Below are positions 35,027 through 43,915 of a stretch of DNA of 64,000 nucleotides, in pieces; position 1 is the first letter of the stretch, and each line of letters begins with the position of its first letter. Made by a program: the position numbers and the translations under genes. Below the pieces are notes generated by a model that had not been told where the DNA came from, made no database searches, and was given only the letters and a program-made list of their open reading frames with translations. The stretch covers positions 434,001 through 498,000 of the forward strand of contig JADLAY010000034.1 in assembly GCA_020849765.1 (NCBI GenBank), written 5' to 3'. The DNA comes from Anaerolineae bacterium. GTDB lineage: Bacteria; Chloroflexota; Anaerolineae; Aggregatilineales; Phototrophicaceae.

Positions 35027-36082
35027 ATGATGAAAACTCGCAGTATCCAGAATGCGGCACAGTCCGATTTGTCTTCAACAGTACGTATGACCACAGCATC
35101 CGACGTTATCGTCCGCCACGATGATCGTGTTCGCCTGATGTCCGCTGTCTTTGCCCTCAGCAGCGTCATCGACGAAGCGCACGCACAGCGGCCCCACAGC
35201 GCTCATGCGCACGCGCGAGCCACGCGCAAGCGGCTGGCTGGTTTCAAAGAGCATCCGGCAGTCACATCGCTGGAAACGCTGATCCAGGAAACCGCGCCCA
35301 TCGACGCGATCTTTGGTTACGCCCTGCGCCTGAATACGACCAACTGGACGATGGAGCACTCGCCGCGTTGGGCGCCGCCAGAGTGGGATCAGCAGCTACG
35401 AGATTTCCAGGAGATCACCGGGCTTGCCCAATGGTGGGCATCCGAAGATGCCGCCTGGGAAACCAGTCTGTCGCAGGCCAGACACATGTTCACGCATCTC
35501 GATCTGCGGCAGTTCCTGGCGCCATTTGTCGATACGTCCGATGCGAAGTTCACGCTGCTGCCCAACATCCTCTACCCGGCAGAGCATGAGATCGGCGTGC
35601 GCGTCGGCAATGAATTCACCTGCATCGTCCCGCCGCGGCCTGCCTGGGGTGATAGCCCGCCGTGGCCGTTCGACGAAGATCCGGTGCATATCTATCGCGC
35701 AGCCATCGGGCAGTACATTCGTCTGATGATGCAAGATTATCTGGCCCACAATCAGGCCCAGGTCGACGAAGCTTCCCTGATCGAGCTGCCCGTCAGTGAT
35801 TCGTTACGCGAGCAAAGCCCGAACTGGACCGATCAGTTTCTGGCGCTGTTCGTCTCTGGCGTCGTCGCCATCTTCCTCGAAGATCGCATCAACCCCGCCG
35901 AAGCCAAAGCCTACACGCTCATGGAAAGCAAGGTCTACGGCATGGCCATGCTGCCGGGCGTCGTCAGCGTGCTGCGCCGCTATCTGGGAGACAAGGAAGC
36001 GGGCAAGTACGGCAGCTTTGCAGACTTCCTGCCGATCTTCCCCAAGCAGTTGCGCGTCGCCAAACGCATCTATTCCCTCTAA
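35027..36082 (+). CDS. Unknown soluble protein
   Basis: This 351-aa protein has no signal peptide or membrane helix and no motif I can name. Notable segments are DDRVRLMSAVFALS (about 32-45), a His/Arg-rich stretch (AHAQRPHSAHAHARATRKR), FVDTSDAKFTLLPNILYP, and a helical end (FLEDRINPAEAKAY...LPGVVSVLRRYLGDK). The layout loosely recalls DUF4932-like metallopeptidase domains, but no HExxH is present, so this is only a hint. Start at ATG 35027 or the adjacent ATG at 35030; AAGG just upstream is weak. It stands between the low-G+C gene and ferritin and has no clear operon partner. Confidence 0.5.
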   Translation: MMKTRSIQNAAQSDLSSTVRMTTASDVIVRHDDRVRLMSAVFALSSVIDEAHAQRPHSAHAHARATRKRLAGFKEHPAVTSLETLIQETAPIDAIFGYALRLNTTNWTMEHSPRWAPPEWDQQLRDFQEITGLAQWWASEDAAWETSLSQARHMFTHLDLRQFLAPFVDTSDAKFTLLPNILYPAEHEIGVRVGNEFTCIVPPRPAWGDSPPWPFDEDPVHIYRAAIGQYIRLMMQDYLAHNQAQVDEASLIELPVSDSLREQSPNWTDQFLALFVSGVVAIFLEDRINPAEAKAYTLMESKVYGMAMLPGVVSVLRRYLGDKEAGKYGSFADFLPIFPKQLRVAKRIYSL

Positions 36083-36123
36083 TCTGTTCACCAATCCTGG
36101 CTGAAGCGAGCCATACCCGCGCA

Positions 36124-36152
36124 TTGCGTGTATGCTCGTCCATGGATAGGAT
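36124..36152 (+). promoter_or_regulatory. Promoter of ferritin gene
   Basis: TTGCGT (36124-36129), 17-bp spacer, TAGGAT (36147-36152). A start near 36159 gives a short leader of about 25 nt with the ribosome-binding site AGGAGAG. No iron-box (Fur) palindrome is evident. Confidence 0.5.
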
Positions 36153-36183
36153 CGAGCGGCAACTATTACAGGAGAGATTAACC

Positions 36184-36702
36184 ATGCTCAACCCCAAAGT
36201 GCAGGACGCATTGAACGCTCAGATCAACATGGAACTGAGCGCGTTCTACACCTACCTCTCGATGTCGGCCTACTTCACGTCGGAAAATCTGCTCGGCATC
36301 GCGGCCTGGATGCGCCATCACGCGGACGAAGAGATGGTGCACGCCATGAAGATCTACGACTTCATTCACCAGCGGCGTGGGCAGGTGAGGCTGACGGCGC
36401 TCGATGGCCCCAAGACAAGCTGGTCGTCCGCGGTCGAGGCCGTGGAAGATGCGCTGCATCACGAGGAAAAGGTCACCGCTTCGATTGATCGCCTGGTCGA
36501 CCTGGCACGCCAGGAACGCGATCACGCGTCCGACAGCTTCTTGCAGTGGTTCGTCGACGAGCAGGTCGAGGAAGAAGCCGTGGTCGACGAGATCTTGCAG
36601 CAGCTCAAGCGCGTGGCAGATTTCCCGGCAGGGCTATTCATGCTCGACCGCGATCTTGCGGCGCATGGTGGCGAGGAAGAAGAGGCAGAAGCAGCCGAGT
36701 AA
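36184..36702 (+). CDS. ftnA: Bacterial non-haem ferritin
   Basis: This 172-aa four-helix ferritin stores iron as a 24-mer and oxidises Fe(II). The ferroxidase-centre residues sit at the positions known from E. coli FtnA: Glu17, Glu50, His53, Glu94, Gln127 and Glu130. The tail (GGEEEEAEAAE) is unusually acidic and may help iron entry. AGGAGAG precedes the ATG at 36184, which is preferred over an in-frame ATG 20 codons upstream. It is monocistronic: a promoter lies 32 nt upstream and a strong terminator downstream. Confidence 0.95.
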   Translation: MLNPKVQDALNAQINMELSAFYTYLSMSAYFTSENLLGIAAWMRHHADEEMVHAMKIYDFIHQRRGQVRLTALDGPKTSWSSAVEAVEDALHHEEKVTASIDRLVDLARQERDHASDSFLQWFVDEQVEEEAVVDEILQQLKRVADFPAGLFMLDRDLAAHGGEEEEAEAAE

Positions 36703-36714
36703 GTTCGGCGAGGA

Positions 36715-36744
36715 ACGGGGCGCACCACAATGCGCCCCGTTTTT
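36715..36744 (+). terminator. Strong intrinsic terminator of ferritin gene
   Basis: ACGGGGCGCA (36715-36724) and TGCGCCCCGT (36731-36740) form a perfect 10-bp stem with a 6-nt loop, followed by TTTT (36741-36744). Confidence 0.93.
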
Positions 36745-36753
36745 CATTCAAAC

Positions 36754-38577
36754 TCAGGCGAACTTTTCGGGATAGACCTGGCGTGCGAGCGCCTCCTCTT
36801 GTTCGATCATGGTGCGCAAAATCGCCAGACCCTCGGTCCAGAAGGCCGGGTCGTTCAGATCGACGCCGACTTTGGCCAGGATCTTTTCGGGATAATCGCT
36901 GTTGCCCGCCGCCAGGACGTCGACGTATTCGGGCACGAACGCCACGCCACGCTGCTTGTACAGGTTGAACAGCGCCAACACCAGCAATTCACCGAAGGCG
37001 TAGGCATAGACGTAGCCGGGCACGCCGACGAAATGACCGACGTAGCTCCACCACGAACCGTAATCCTCGCGCAGCGTGACGCTGTCACCAAACATGGCGC
37101 GCTGTGTCTCCAGCCAGAACGCATTGATCTGCGCCGAACTGAGTTCGCCCTGCGTCCGCCGCGCGGTGTGCAGTTTGTCCTCGAAGCGATTCATCGACAC
37201 CTGGCGGAAGATGGTCGCGAAGCTGTCTTCGATCTTCTCAAGCAGCATCGCCAGTTGAGCGGCGGGGTCGGTCTCCCGCGACATCAGATCGTCAAACACG
37301 AGCATCTCGCCAAAAGTGGATGCCATCTCCGCCGTCGTCAGCGGCGTGTAGAGGCCGGTGATGCCCTGGGCCTCGCCGGAGAGATACATATGGAGGCCAT
37401 GCCCCAACTCGTGAGCCAGCGTCATCACGTCACGCGTCTTGCCCGTGTAGTTGAGCAGGACGTAGGGATGCGCCGAAGGCACGACCGGCGAGCAAAACGC
37501 GCCGCCGCGTTTGTTCGGCATCAGCGCGGCATGAATCCAGTTCTCGTCGAAGAAGCGGTCGACGATGCTGCCCGCGCGATCGTTGAAGCGGTGATAGGCG
37601 CTGGAGACAATGCCGCGCGCATCGTCCCAACTATGTTCGCGCTCGGTCGCGCCGATGTGCAGCGGCGCATAGCGGTCGTAGTCAAACAGTTCGTCATGCC
37701 CCAGCAGGGTGCGCTTGAGACGATAATGGCGCATGACCAGCTCGTAGTTCGACGTCACCGCCGTAATCAGCGCATCGACGACCGTGTCCGGCGCCTTGTT
37801 GGCGAGATTGCGCGAGGAGATCCAGCTCGGATAGCCGCGGCGCCGATCGTCCGACGCCTTGTCCGCCACCAGCACGTTGAAGATGTAGGTGAGCTCCATC
37901 ATGCGTTCGCCCAGCCCTGCCGTGACGCTGTCGGCGGCGGCGCTGCGCACGTCCCGGTCAGCTTCGTAGAGCAGCTTGAGCACTTCGCTCTGCGTTAGCT
38001 TCTTGCCTTTGTAATCGAAACGCAGCGCGCTCGTGATCTGCGTGAACAGCCGTGACCAGGCATCGCGCCCGGTGACGCTCTTCTCCAGCAGCAGCTGCTC
38101 TTCAATTTCGCTCAGGGTGTACGGCTTGTAGCGGCGCTCGGCTTCCAGATAGTGGCGATACTTGCCCAGCGTCGGGTCGCTCAGGAGCTTTTCGGCCTCG
38201 GCGTCGTCAATCGCTTTCCATTCCAGATCGAAGAAGACGAGCTTCTGATCCATCTCGGCGCTGAATTCGTTGATCTTCTGCACGAGCGCGCCGTACTTTG
38301 GCTCCGCCGTATCCGTCGCAAACTGCAAGTAAGCGAAGGACTGAATGCGCCCCGATTGATCGTAGATTTCCTCGACCTGGATCAGCGCATCGACCATTTC
38401 CTCAGCGTCAAGCTGCGCCACGCGCCCCCGATAGGTGGCCGCAAACGTCTCGACCTTCTGGTTCACGGCTTCTATGTCGCGCGCGATGTTCGGATCGTCC
38501 GCGCCGTCGTAGAGGATCGACAGATCCCAGACGATTTCTTCCGCGCCTGTCGTCTTTTCCATCGTCATCTCGGTCAT
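36754..38577 (-). CDS. pepF: M3-family oligoendopeptidase F
   Basis: This 607-aa zinc metallopeptidase cleaves cytoplasmic oligopeptides. The zinc site is HELGH (His389, Glu390, His393) in ALAHELGHGLHMYLS, and the third ligand Glu lies in AEMASTFGEM. The N-terminal domain starts with VWDLSILYDG, the usual M3B start (WDLSxLY). Length is normal. The ATG at 38577 gives MTEMTMEK, and the internal ATG codons are also possible starts. It converges with ferritin and is divergent from the PCD gene. A role in peptide turnover is likely; no signal peptide is present. Confidence 0.93.
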   Translation of the reverse strand: MTEMTMEKTTGAEEIVWDLSILYDGADDPNIARDIEAVNQKVETFAATYRGRVAQLDAEEMVDALIQVEEIYDQSGRIQSFAYLQFATDTAEPKYGALVQKINEFSAEMDQKLVFFDLEWKAIDDAEAEKLLSDPTLGKYRHYLEAERRYKPYTLSEIEEQLLLEKSVTGRDAWSRLFTQITSALRFDYKGKKLTQSEVLKLLYEADRDVRSAAADSVTAGLGERMMELTYIFNVLVADKASDDRRRGYPSWISSRNLANKAPDTVVDALITAVTSNYELVMRHYRLKRTLLGHDELFDYDRYAPLHIGATEREHSWDDARGIVSSAYHRFNDRAGSIVDRFFDENWIHAALMPNKRGGAFCSPVVPSAHPYVLLNYTGKTRDVMTLAHELGHGLHMYLSGEAQGITGLYTPLTTAEMASTFGEMLVFDDLMSRETDPAAQLAMLLEKIEDSFATIFRQVSMNRFEDKLHTARRTQGELSSAQINAFWLETQRAMFGDSVTLREDYGSWWSYVGHFVGVPGYVYAYAFGELLVLALFNLYKQRGVAFVPEYVDVLAAGNSDYPEKILAKVGVDLNDPAFWTEGLAILRTMIEQEEALARQVYPEKFA

Positions 38578-38662
38578 AATGGGTTGTGCGACTTTCGTTT
38601 AGTGATCATGAGGGTTGCCATAGTATCGAACCTGAAAACGGCTTTCAACTGTGAGCCAACCA

Positions 38663-38668
38663 TATAAT
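38663..38668 (+). promoter_or_regulatory. -10 box of PCD gene
   Basis: TATAAT lies 37 nt before the ATG at 38705. No good -35 hexamer is visible at 16-18 bp. Confidence 0.45.
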
Positions 38669-38704
38669 ACTCGAAGGGTCGAAAATGGTTCGGGGAGAAT
38701 TCTC

Positions 38705-39004
38705 ATGGCACGCATCATCCTGACGGACGACCAGATCGCGGAACGGCTGCCGCAGCTCAACGGCTGGGAAGTCGACAACATGACCCTCAAGAAGACCTTC
38801 CAGATGGACACGTACATGGCCGGGCTGGCCTTCGCCTCGGCGGTCGGCACCGTTTGCGAGGCGCTCGATCATCACCCGGATATCCTCATCGGCTGGCGCA
38901 AGGTGACGGTCAGCTTCACCACGCACGACGTCGGCAACGTCCTGACGGAGAGCGATTTCCGCGCGGCGCGCACCGTCGACGGGCTGCATTACCCGAAGGG
39001 CTGA
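38705..39004 (+). CDS. Pterin-4a-carbinolamine dehydratase (PCD/PhhB-like)
   Basis: This 99-aa single-domain protein has the PCD active-site signature: EALDHHPDILIGWRKVTVSF, stated as parts DHHPD and GWRKVTVSFTTH (His, His and the downstream His). It dehydrates 4a-hydroxytetrahydrobiopterin to regenerate pterin cofactor after aromatic amino-acid hydroxylation. Here no phenylalanine hydroxylase or pterin genes are nearby, so a housekeeping role in pterin or molybdopterin metabolism is equally possible. GGGGAGA precedes the ATG at 38705; the in-frame ATG 18 codons upstream lies before that site and is rejected. It converges with the kinase gene. Confidence 0.88.
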   Translation: MARIILTDDQIAERLPQLNGWEVDNMTLKKTFQMDTYMAGLAFASAVGTVCEALDHHPDILIGWRKVTVSFTTHDVGNVLTESDFRAARTVDGLHYPKG

Positions 39005-39010
39005 TCTCGT

Positions 39011-42000
39011 TTAGCGCGGCGTCAAATCGCGAATCACGAGGCTGTCAAAATCCGCCGTCGTATCCACCTCGACGCCAATGGCGACCGTCCCGCTCAGGAG
39101 GGTCGTCGGAGAGATAGACGTGATGAACTCGTTGTTGGCGAAGAAGCCGACCTTATCGCGATAGGCCAGGATTTCGAGCGGTATCCAGTCGGCCAGAGTC
39201 GTCAACGAGCCAGGCAGGGGCCCTTCGTAGATGGTCTGCGGTCCGGCGGGCAGCACCGCGCGCACGACGATATCCGTGCTGCCGTCTTCACCGCGATGGA
39301 CTTCCAACCGGTAGCCGTTCACATTCGCCCCGCTGATGGTCGGCGTGGTGCGCACGGCCAGCCAGGCGACACCCGTATTGTCGTCCGGGAAGCGTATCGT
39401 GGCGCGCGCCTGCAAGTCGGTCGAGTCGGTGAAGTTGCGCGCATCCGTGCCCTGGTCGAACAGCGAGAAGCCGATGACGTCGCGTATCAGCCGCCAGGTT
39501 GGGCGACCGAGATCGGTGATGCGCAGGAACTGGCGATGCTCCGGCGTGCCTGCTGCGGACATGAATTCACCGGCCGCAGTTTGTCCATCGACCCACCAAT
39601 CATCGGTGCGGAAGATGTCGTCAAAGTCTTCGTCGAAATCGCTGCGCAGCAAGGCGAACGGGCGCTCTGAGACAGCCGTCTGCAGGGCGATGAACATGCG
39701 CGCATCAAGATTGCTTGCGGTCGTCAACTCGGTGATCAAGCAGTCGTCGATGCCAAAGATATCGCCATCACCGGCGACGAACTCGATTTGCCCCGCCCCC
39801 GGCGAGGCCGTGAAGTGTCCTTCATAACGCAGCAGGCCATCGCGATAGATGTTTAAATCGTCGCCGATGAAATCAAACTGCCAGTTTTCCCAACGATCTC
39901 GGTTGTAGACATTCGGCACATTCTCCTGCTGGATCACATTGCCGACGCCGTCGAACTGCGTCACCTGCATGCTGCCGCTCTGATAATGCAATTGAACGAC
40001 GCCACCGGGCGTATCGCGCAGTTTGAGTTCATAACCGCCCTGGATGGAGAACACCCGGCAGATGAGGCTGATATCGCGCAAGGGCTGCGTCTGGGGCCGC
40101 AAGTTGACCGGGCCCTGCAAGCGCAAGTACTGATTACCGCCCACTTCCTGTGCGGTACGGACGCTGGATGGCCGGCTGGCATCCCAATTCGAGGGGAAGC
40201 CGGAACCCTGGAAATGGTTGCTCGAGAGTTCCGCGCGGCGCACGATGATGTCGTCGAAACGGACCGGGCGCGTCTGGCTGTTGGTCTGCAGGATGATGGC
40301 GCCCGAATCGAAACGCGGTTGTGTCAGATCTTCCGCGTTGACATAGAGCTGATTATCGAGATAGACAAAGATGCGAGTCCCATCGACCCAGACCGACGTG
40401 TTATGCCACTGATTGGCGTTGATGGGGACGTTGACCTGGCGCAGCACCGTCTCGCTCTCGCGGTTGAACAAGTCCGGGATTGCGCCGCTGCGCCGCAGGA
40501 CGATCAGGCCGGGGAAGAGTTCCAACGCGTAATAGCCGAGTTCGGAATAGCGGAACACCAGCCGTCCACCGGCGGCCTGCGCATCCAGATTGAAGCGCAG
40601 ATTGATGACCAACCCGGCAGGACTCGGCTCGAGCCATTGCGGCGCTTCCAACCCCAGAACGACCAGCGGTTGTTGGAGCGTGCCCTGCCCCACGAGACTG
40701 CGCTCGCCTGCTTCATTGACGATCTGCCACGCGGAGTCGTTGTAGTCCCAACCCACGAGCGCGTCCGGCGACTGAAAATCCTCGACAAACGGAAGCGCGC
40801 CGGGCGGCACAGGCGTCGGCGTCGGCGGCAGTTCCGGCGGGTTGGCGGCTTGTGTGAGCGCCAGTGCCGGTGAAGTCGTCGCCGTCGGCACTTTGGTCGA
40901 CGTGGCACTCGGCGTCAGCGAGGGTGTTGAACTGGGCGTGGACGTTTCTGTTGGCGTCTCCGTCGGCTGCGGCGTTGCGCTCGGCATTTCGGTCGGTGTA
41001 GGCGTTGGTGTATACGTCGACGTCTCGGTCGGCGTCATGGTCGGTGTAGGCGTACGCGTCGGCGTATCCGTTGGCGTCGGCGTATGCGTGGGTGTATCGG
41101 TCGGCGCCTGCGCGATCGGCGCGGACACCAGATCGCCAGCCGCATCGACCAGCGAGACCGAGGCCGCCAACCAGGCCAACTTCCCATCCGCAAGCCGCAC
41201 CTGGAACCAGCTCCCATCATCACTGATGCCGATGATCGGGAGTATGGCCGCGTCATTGATGGTCGCCACAATCGGATATTCCGGGCCGGGCCCCAGACGC
41301 ACAGCCAGCTCCCGGCGCACCATCGCGATCGGCGTTGCTGGGGTTGAGGTGGCAGACGGAGTCGGCGTCGGCGTGATCGAGGGTGTCTCTGTGGCGGTGG
41401 GCGTATCCGTGGGTGTAGGGCTCGGCGTCGAAGTGCCGGTCACCGTCGCCGTTGGCGTTCGCGTCGGTGTATGCGATTTCGTCACCGCAGCCGCGATCCC
41501 GGCAGTTCCGGACGCTGCCGCCGTGGCAGTGGCATCGCTATTGCCCCCGCCAATCGGTAACTGCAACGCAAGCAGCGCCAGCAGCAAGACAGCGGCAGCG
41601 GCCAGCAGTATCCTCAGCAACCGGCGTGGCGACGAGGGTTGACCAGAAAAATCCTCATCGTGAGAACGCTGGGCCTCAAACCCTGCCATTGTCCGATCAA
41701 GCTCATCCTGGCGCGCCGCGCGCGAGGCCATAATGTCGCGATAGGCGGACTGCGCCGTGGCCTTGATCGCCGTCGGCGTCGAATCTGCCGGTAGGTTCGC
41801 CGCCCGTGACAGATCGGTCGCCAGTTCGGTCGCCGTCTGATAACGTTCGTCCGGATTTTTCGCCAGCACGCGCTTGATCACGGCGTCGATGGCAACCGGT
41901 AGTTCAGGATTGATGCTGCTGAGCGCGGGCGGTTCCGTTTGAATCTGCTGCATGATGATCGCCATCGCGTTCTCGCCTTCGAAGGGCGGGCGACCGGCAA

Positions 42001-42619
42001 GCATATGAAACAGCAAAATACCCAGCGCATAGATATCGCTGCGCCCGTCGACGGTCTCCAGGCCCATGCTCTGCTCTGGCGACATGTAAGTGGGCGTGCC
42101 GACGGCGAAACCGGTCTGCGTAATCCCCGATTCCGACTCGACGATTCGCGCAATGCCGAAATCCATCAGGAAGGCATTGCCATCGGTATCGATCAGCACA
42201 TTCGATGGTTTGATATCGCGGTGGATGACGCCCTGGCGGTGGGCATAGTCGAGCGCCGCGCCGACCTGGCGCAGGATGTGCACGACGTCCGTCAGCGGGA
42301 TGGTGCTTTCGCCCATTTCCAGGGCATCTTTGAGCGTGCCGCCTTCCAGATAACGCATGACGATGTAAGGCGGATCGTGCTCGCCGTTGTAATCGTAGAC
42401 GGGCAGCAGATGGGGATGTTCCAACCGCGCGATCAAGCGCGCTTCGCGCTGGAAGCGCTCCAGCGCTTTTGCGTCCGAGGCAATGGCACGATGAATGATT
42501 TTAAGCGCGACAAAACGCCCGATGCTGGGTTGATAGGCACGGTAGACGGTCGCCATCCCGCCCCTGCCGATTTCTTCAATTAGTTCGTAGGGACCCAGCC
42601 GGGTACCAACCAGCGTCAT
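39011..42619 (-). CDS. Membrane Ser/Thr protein kinase with SH3b and beta-sandwich external domains
   Basis: This 1202-aa receptor-like Hanks-type kinase has a cytoplasmic kinase domain at about residues 9-275. Lys40 (VALK), helix-C Glu59, catalytic Asp135 (HRDIKPSN) and Asp153 (DFG) are all intact. A linker and a transmembrane helix (about 326-352) lead to an external Thr/Pro-rich stalk, an SH3b domain (about 430-493), a second Thr/Pro-rich stalk to about 620, and a long beta-rich C-terminal region with several repeats of the concanavalin-like type. Such a protein could sense cell-wall polymers and phosphorylate cytoplasmic targets. It has no PASTA domains. It diverges from the response regulator gene. 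Confidence 0.88.
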   Translation of the reverse strand: MTLVGTRLGPYELIEEIGRGGMATVYRAYQPSIGRFVALKIIHRAIASDAKALERFQREARLIARLEHPHLLPVYDYNGEHDPPYIVMRYLEGGTLKDALEMGESTIPLTDVVHILRQVGAALDYAHRQGVIHRDIKPSNVLIDTDGNAFLMDFGIARIVESESGITQTGFAVGTPTYMSPEQSMGLETVDGRSDIYALGILLFHMLAGRPPFEGENAMAIIMQQIQTEPPALSSINPELPVAIDAVIKRVLAKNPDERYQTATELATDLSRAANLPADSTPTAIKATAQSAYRDIMASRAARQDELDRTMAGFEAQRSHDEDFSGQPSSPRRLLRILLAAAAVLLLALLALQLPIGGGNSDATATAAASGTAGIAAAVTKSHTPTRTPTATVTGTSTPSPTPTDTPTATETPSITPTPTPSATSTPATPIAMVRRELAVRLGPGPEYPIVATINDAAILPIIGISDDGSWFQVRLADGKLAWLAASVSLVDAAGDLVSAPIAQAPTDTPTHTPTPTDTPTRTPTPTMTPTETSTYTPTPTPTEMPSATPQPTETPTETSTPSSTPSLTPSATSTKVPTATTSPALALTQAANPPELPPTPTPVPPGALPFVEDFQSPDALVGWDYNDSAWQIVNEAGERSLVGQGTLQQPLVVLGLEAPQWLEPSPAGLVINLRFNLDAQAAGGRLVFRYSELGYYALELFPGLIVLRRSGAIPDLFNRESETVLRQVNVPINANQWHNTSVWVDGTRIFVYLDNQLYVNAEDLTQPRFDSGAIILQTNSQTRPVRFDDIIVRRAELSSNHFQGSGFPSNWDASRPSSVRTAQEVGGNQYLRLQGPVNLRPQTQPLRDISLICRVFSIQGGYELKLRDTPGGVVQLHYQSGSMQVTQFDGVGNVIQQENVPNVYNRDRWENWQFDFIGDDLNIYRDGLLRYEGHFTASPGAGQIEFVAGDGDIFGIDDCLITELTTASNLDARMFIALQTAVSERPFALLRSDFDEDFDDIFRTDDWWVDGQTAAGEFMSAAGTPEHRQFLRITDLGRPTWRLIRDVIGFSLFDQGTDARNFTDSTDLQARATIRFPDDNTGVAWLAVRTTPTISGANVNGYRLEVHRGEDGSTDIVVRAVLPAGPQTIYEGPLPGSLTTLADWIPLEILAYRDKVGFFANNEFITSISPTTLLSGTVAIGVEVDTTADFDSLVIRDLTPR

Positions 42620-42676
42620 AAGCTGATGCTATAAACTTCGAAAGTGCAACGAGAACGGATTGTAACACGCCAACCA

Positions 42677-42695
42677 TAACGCATGATAGGCGTTA
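42677..42695. promoter_or_regulatory. Inverted repeat in kinase/regulator divergent region
   Basis: TAACGC (42677-42682) and GCGTTA (42690-42695) are perfect 6-bp arms around 7 nt, between the divergent kinase and response-regulator genes, upstream of the regulator promoter. It may be an operator. Confidence 0.3.
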
Positions 42696-42737
42696 AGCAA
42701 AGCCACCCTGTTTTGCAGAACCTTCATGCTGATCCTC

Positions 42738-42766
42738 TTGATTCGAATAAGCGTTCGTGCTACATT
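42738..42766 (+). promoter_or_regulatory. Promoter of response regulator gene
   Basis: TTGATT (42738-42743), 17-bp spacer, TACATT (42761-42766). The leader would be about 50 nt long. Confidence 0.7.
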
Positions 42767-42822
42767 AGGTTTGAAACCTGCAACATTTTCGTTAGAAGCG
42801 CACCCGGTGGAGCACAGAGGCG

Positions 42823-43512
42823 ATGGCAGAAAAAATCCTCGTGATCGACGACGAAGATACGACGGTGCAATTGATCGCGCTGTTGCTTGAGCGACGGGGC
42901 TATGAAGTCGTCAAAGCCTACAGCGCTGAGGACGGTCTGCGCAAAGCCTATCGTCACCAGCCCGATCTTGTCCTGCTCGACGTGATGATGCCGGATATGG
43001 ATGGTTGGGAAGTCTGCCGCAGACTGCGAGACATGTCGGACATGCCGATCATCTTCCTGACGGCCAAGGATGAGACTGCCGACGTCGTACGCGGGCTTGA
43101 ACTCGGCGCGGATGACTACATTGCCAAACCCTATGATAACGATGAGCTTGTCGCCCGCGTCAAAGCGCACCTACGGCGTGCGCCCAAGCAGAACTTGAGT
43201 GAAGAACTGGCCTTCAATAACGGCGAGTTCCGCATCAACTTCATGAACCGCGAAGTGCGCGTACGCAGTGAACTGAAGCACCTGACGCCGAAAGAGTTCA
43301 GCCTGCTCAGTGTGCTCGTGCGCAATGCCGGTCGCGTCGTCCCGCGGCAGGAACTGGTCACCGAAGCCTGGGGCGAAGAATACGGCGATGCCATTGACAG
43401 TTTGAAACTTTACATCCACTATCTGCGGCAGAAAGTGGAGCACGACCCCGAACGGCCCGATTACATTCTGACCTCGCGCGGTGTTGGCTATCGCTTCGTC
43501 AGCCGAACGTAA
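42823..43512 (+). CDS. OmpR/PhoB-family response regulator (orphan)
   Basis: This 229-aa transcription factor has a receiver domain (residues 3-115) with acidic pocket Asp9-Asp10-Glu11, phospho-acceptor Asp53 (LLDVMMP) and conserved Lys (YIAKPY). A C-terminal winged-helix domain follows (about 130-227), with LTPKEFSLLSVLVRNAGRVV (split as LTPKEF and NAGRVV) and GVGYRF. No histidine kinase flanks it, so its partner is elsewhere or it is controlled by the Ser/Thr kinase next door. It is the only OmpR-type regulator in the window and a possible candidate for the TTAA boxes near pstS. It is monocistronic. Confidence 0.93.
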   Translation: MAEKILVIDDEDTTVQLIALLLERRGYEVVKAYSAEDGLRKAYRHQPDLVLLDVMMPDMDGWEVCRRLRDMSDMPIIFLTAKDETADVVRGLELGADDYIAKPYDNDELVARVKAHLRRAPKQNLSEELAFNNGEFRINFMNREVRVRSELKHLTPKEFSLLSVLVRNAGRVVPRQELVTEAWGEEYGDAIDSLKLYIHYLRQKVEHDPERPDYILTSRGVGYRFVSRT

Positions 43513-43582
43513 CAGCCCAACCCTGGATGTGTGTGAGATGCCATAAAGCGCGTCTCCGTCAAGTTTGAGAGTATGTGTAACG

Positions 43583-43915
43583 ATGGATTTTCTAAAGCGA
43601 TTATTCGGCGGTGGTGGCTCGCAGAGCAGCAGCGATCCGGACGGCCTCTATTTCTACGTGCGGCCAAAGGGCTGTGAGGAAGTCGTACGCGTGCGCATCA
43701 ACCGCATGAACGACATCAGCCTGGCCGACGATGGCGAGACCTTCTGGGTGCACAAATCCGTCCGCGGCATCAAGTGCCGCCAGACCGCTGAACTCGACAT
43801 CTACTTCGACCGCAATCGAAAGCTGGCCAACAGCGAAATCAAAGATGGCGATCTTGTGGATGCGCGTGCCTACGAAGAATGGATGGCCGGGCAGGATCAA
43901 GCGGCGCAGTCCTAA
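43583..43915 (+). CDS. Small conserved protein of unknown function
   Basis: This 110-aa soluble protein begins MDFLKRLFGGGGSQSS, a short amphipathic helix followed by Gly/Ser linker, then a globular part: GLYFYVRPKGCEEVVRVRINRMND with two Cys (one in KGCEE, one in IKCRQ) and FWVHKSVRGIKCRQTAELDIYFD. The pattern of an N-terminal DFLKRLFG motif is common in small Chloroflexota proteins. No function is assigned. Start at ATG 43583; no good Shine-Dalgarno sequence. Its end overlaps the convergent MOSC gene by 4 nt. Confidence 0.55.
   Translation: MDFLKRLFGGGGSQSSSDPDGLYFYVRPKGCEEVVRVRINRMNDISLADDGETFWVHKSVRGIKCRQTAELDIYFDRNRKLANSEIKDGDLVDARAYEEWMAGQDQAAQS

Noticed and set aside
40900..41480. Repetitive DNA (GGCGTC/GTCGGC-like runs) that could be a tandem repeat array or CRISPR
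   Set aside because: The repeats are in frame and encode Thr-Pro-rich stalks of the kinase; there is no spacer-repeat structure.
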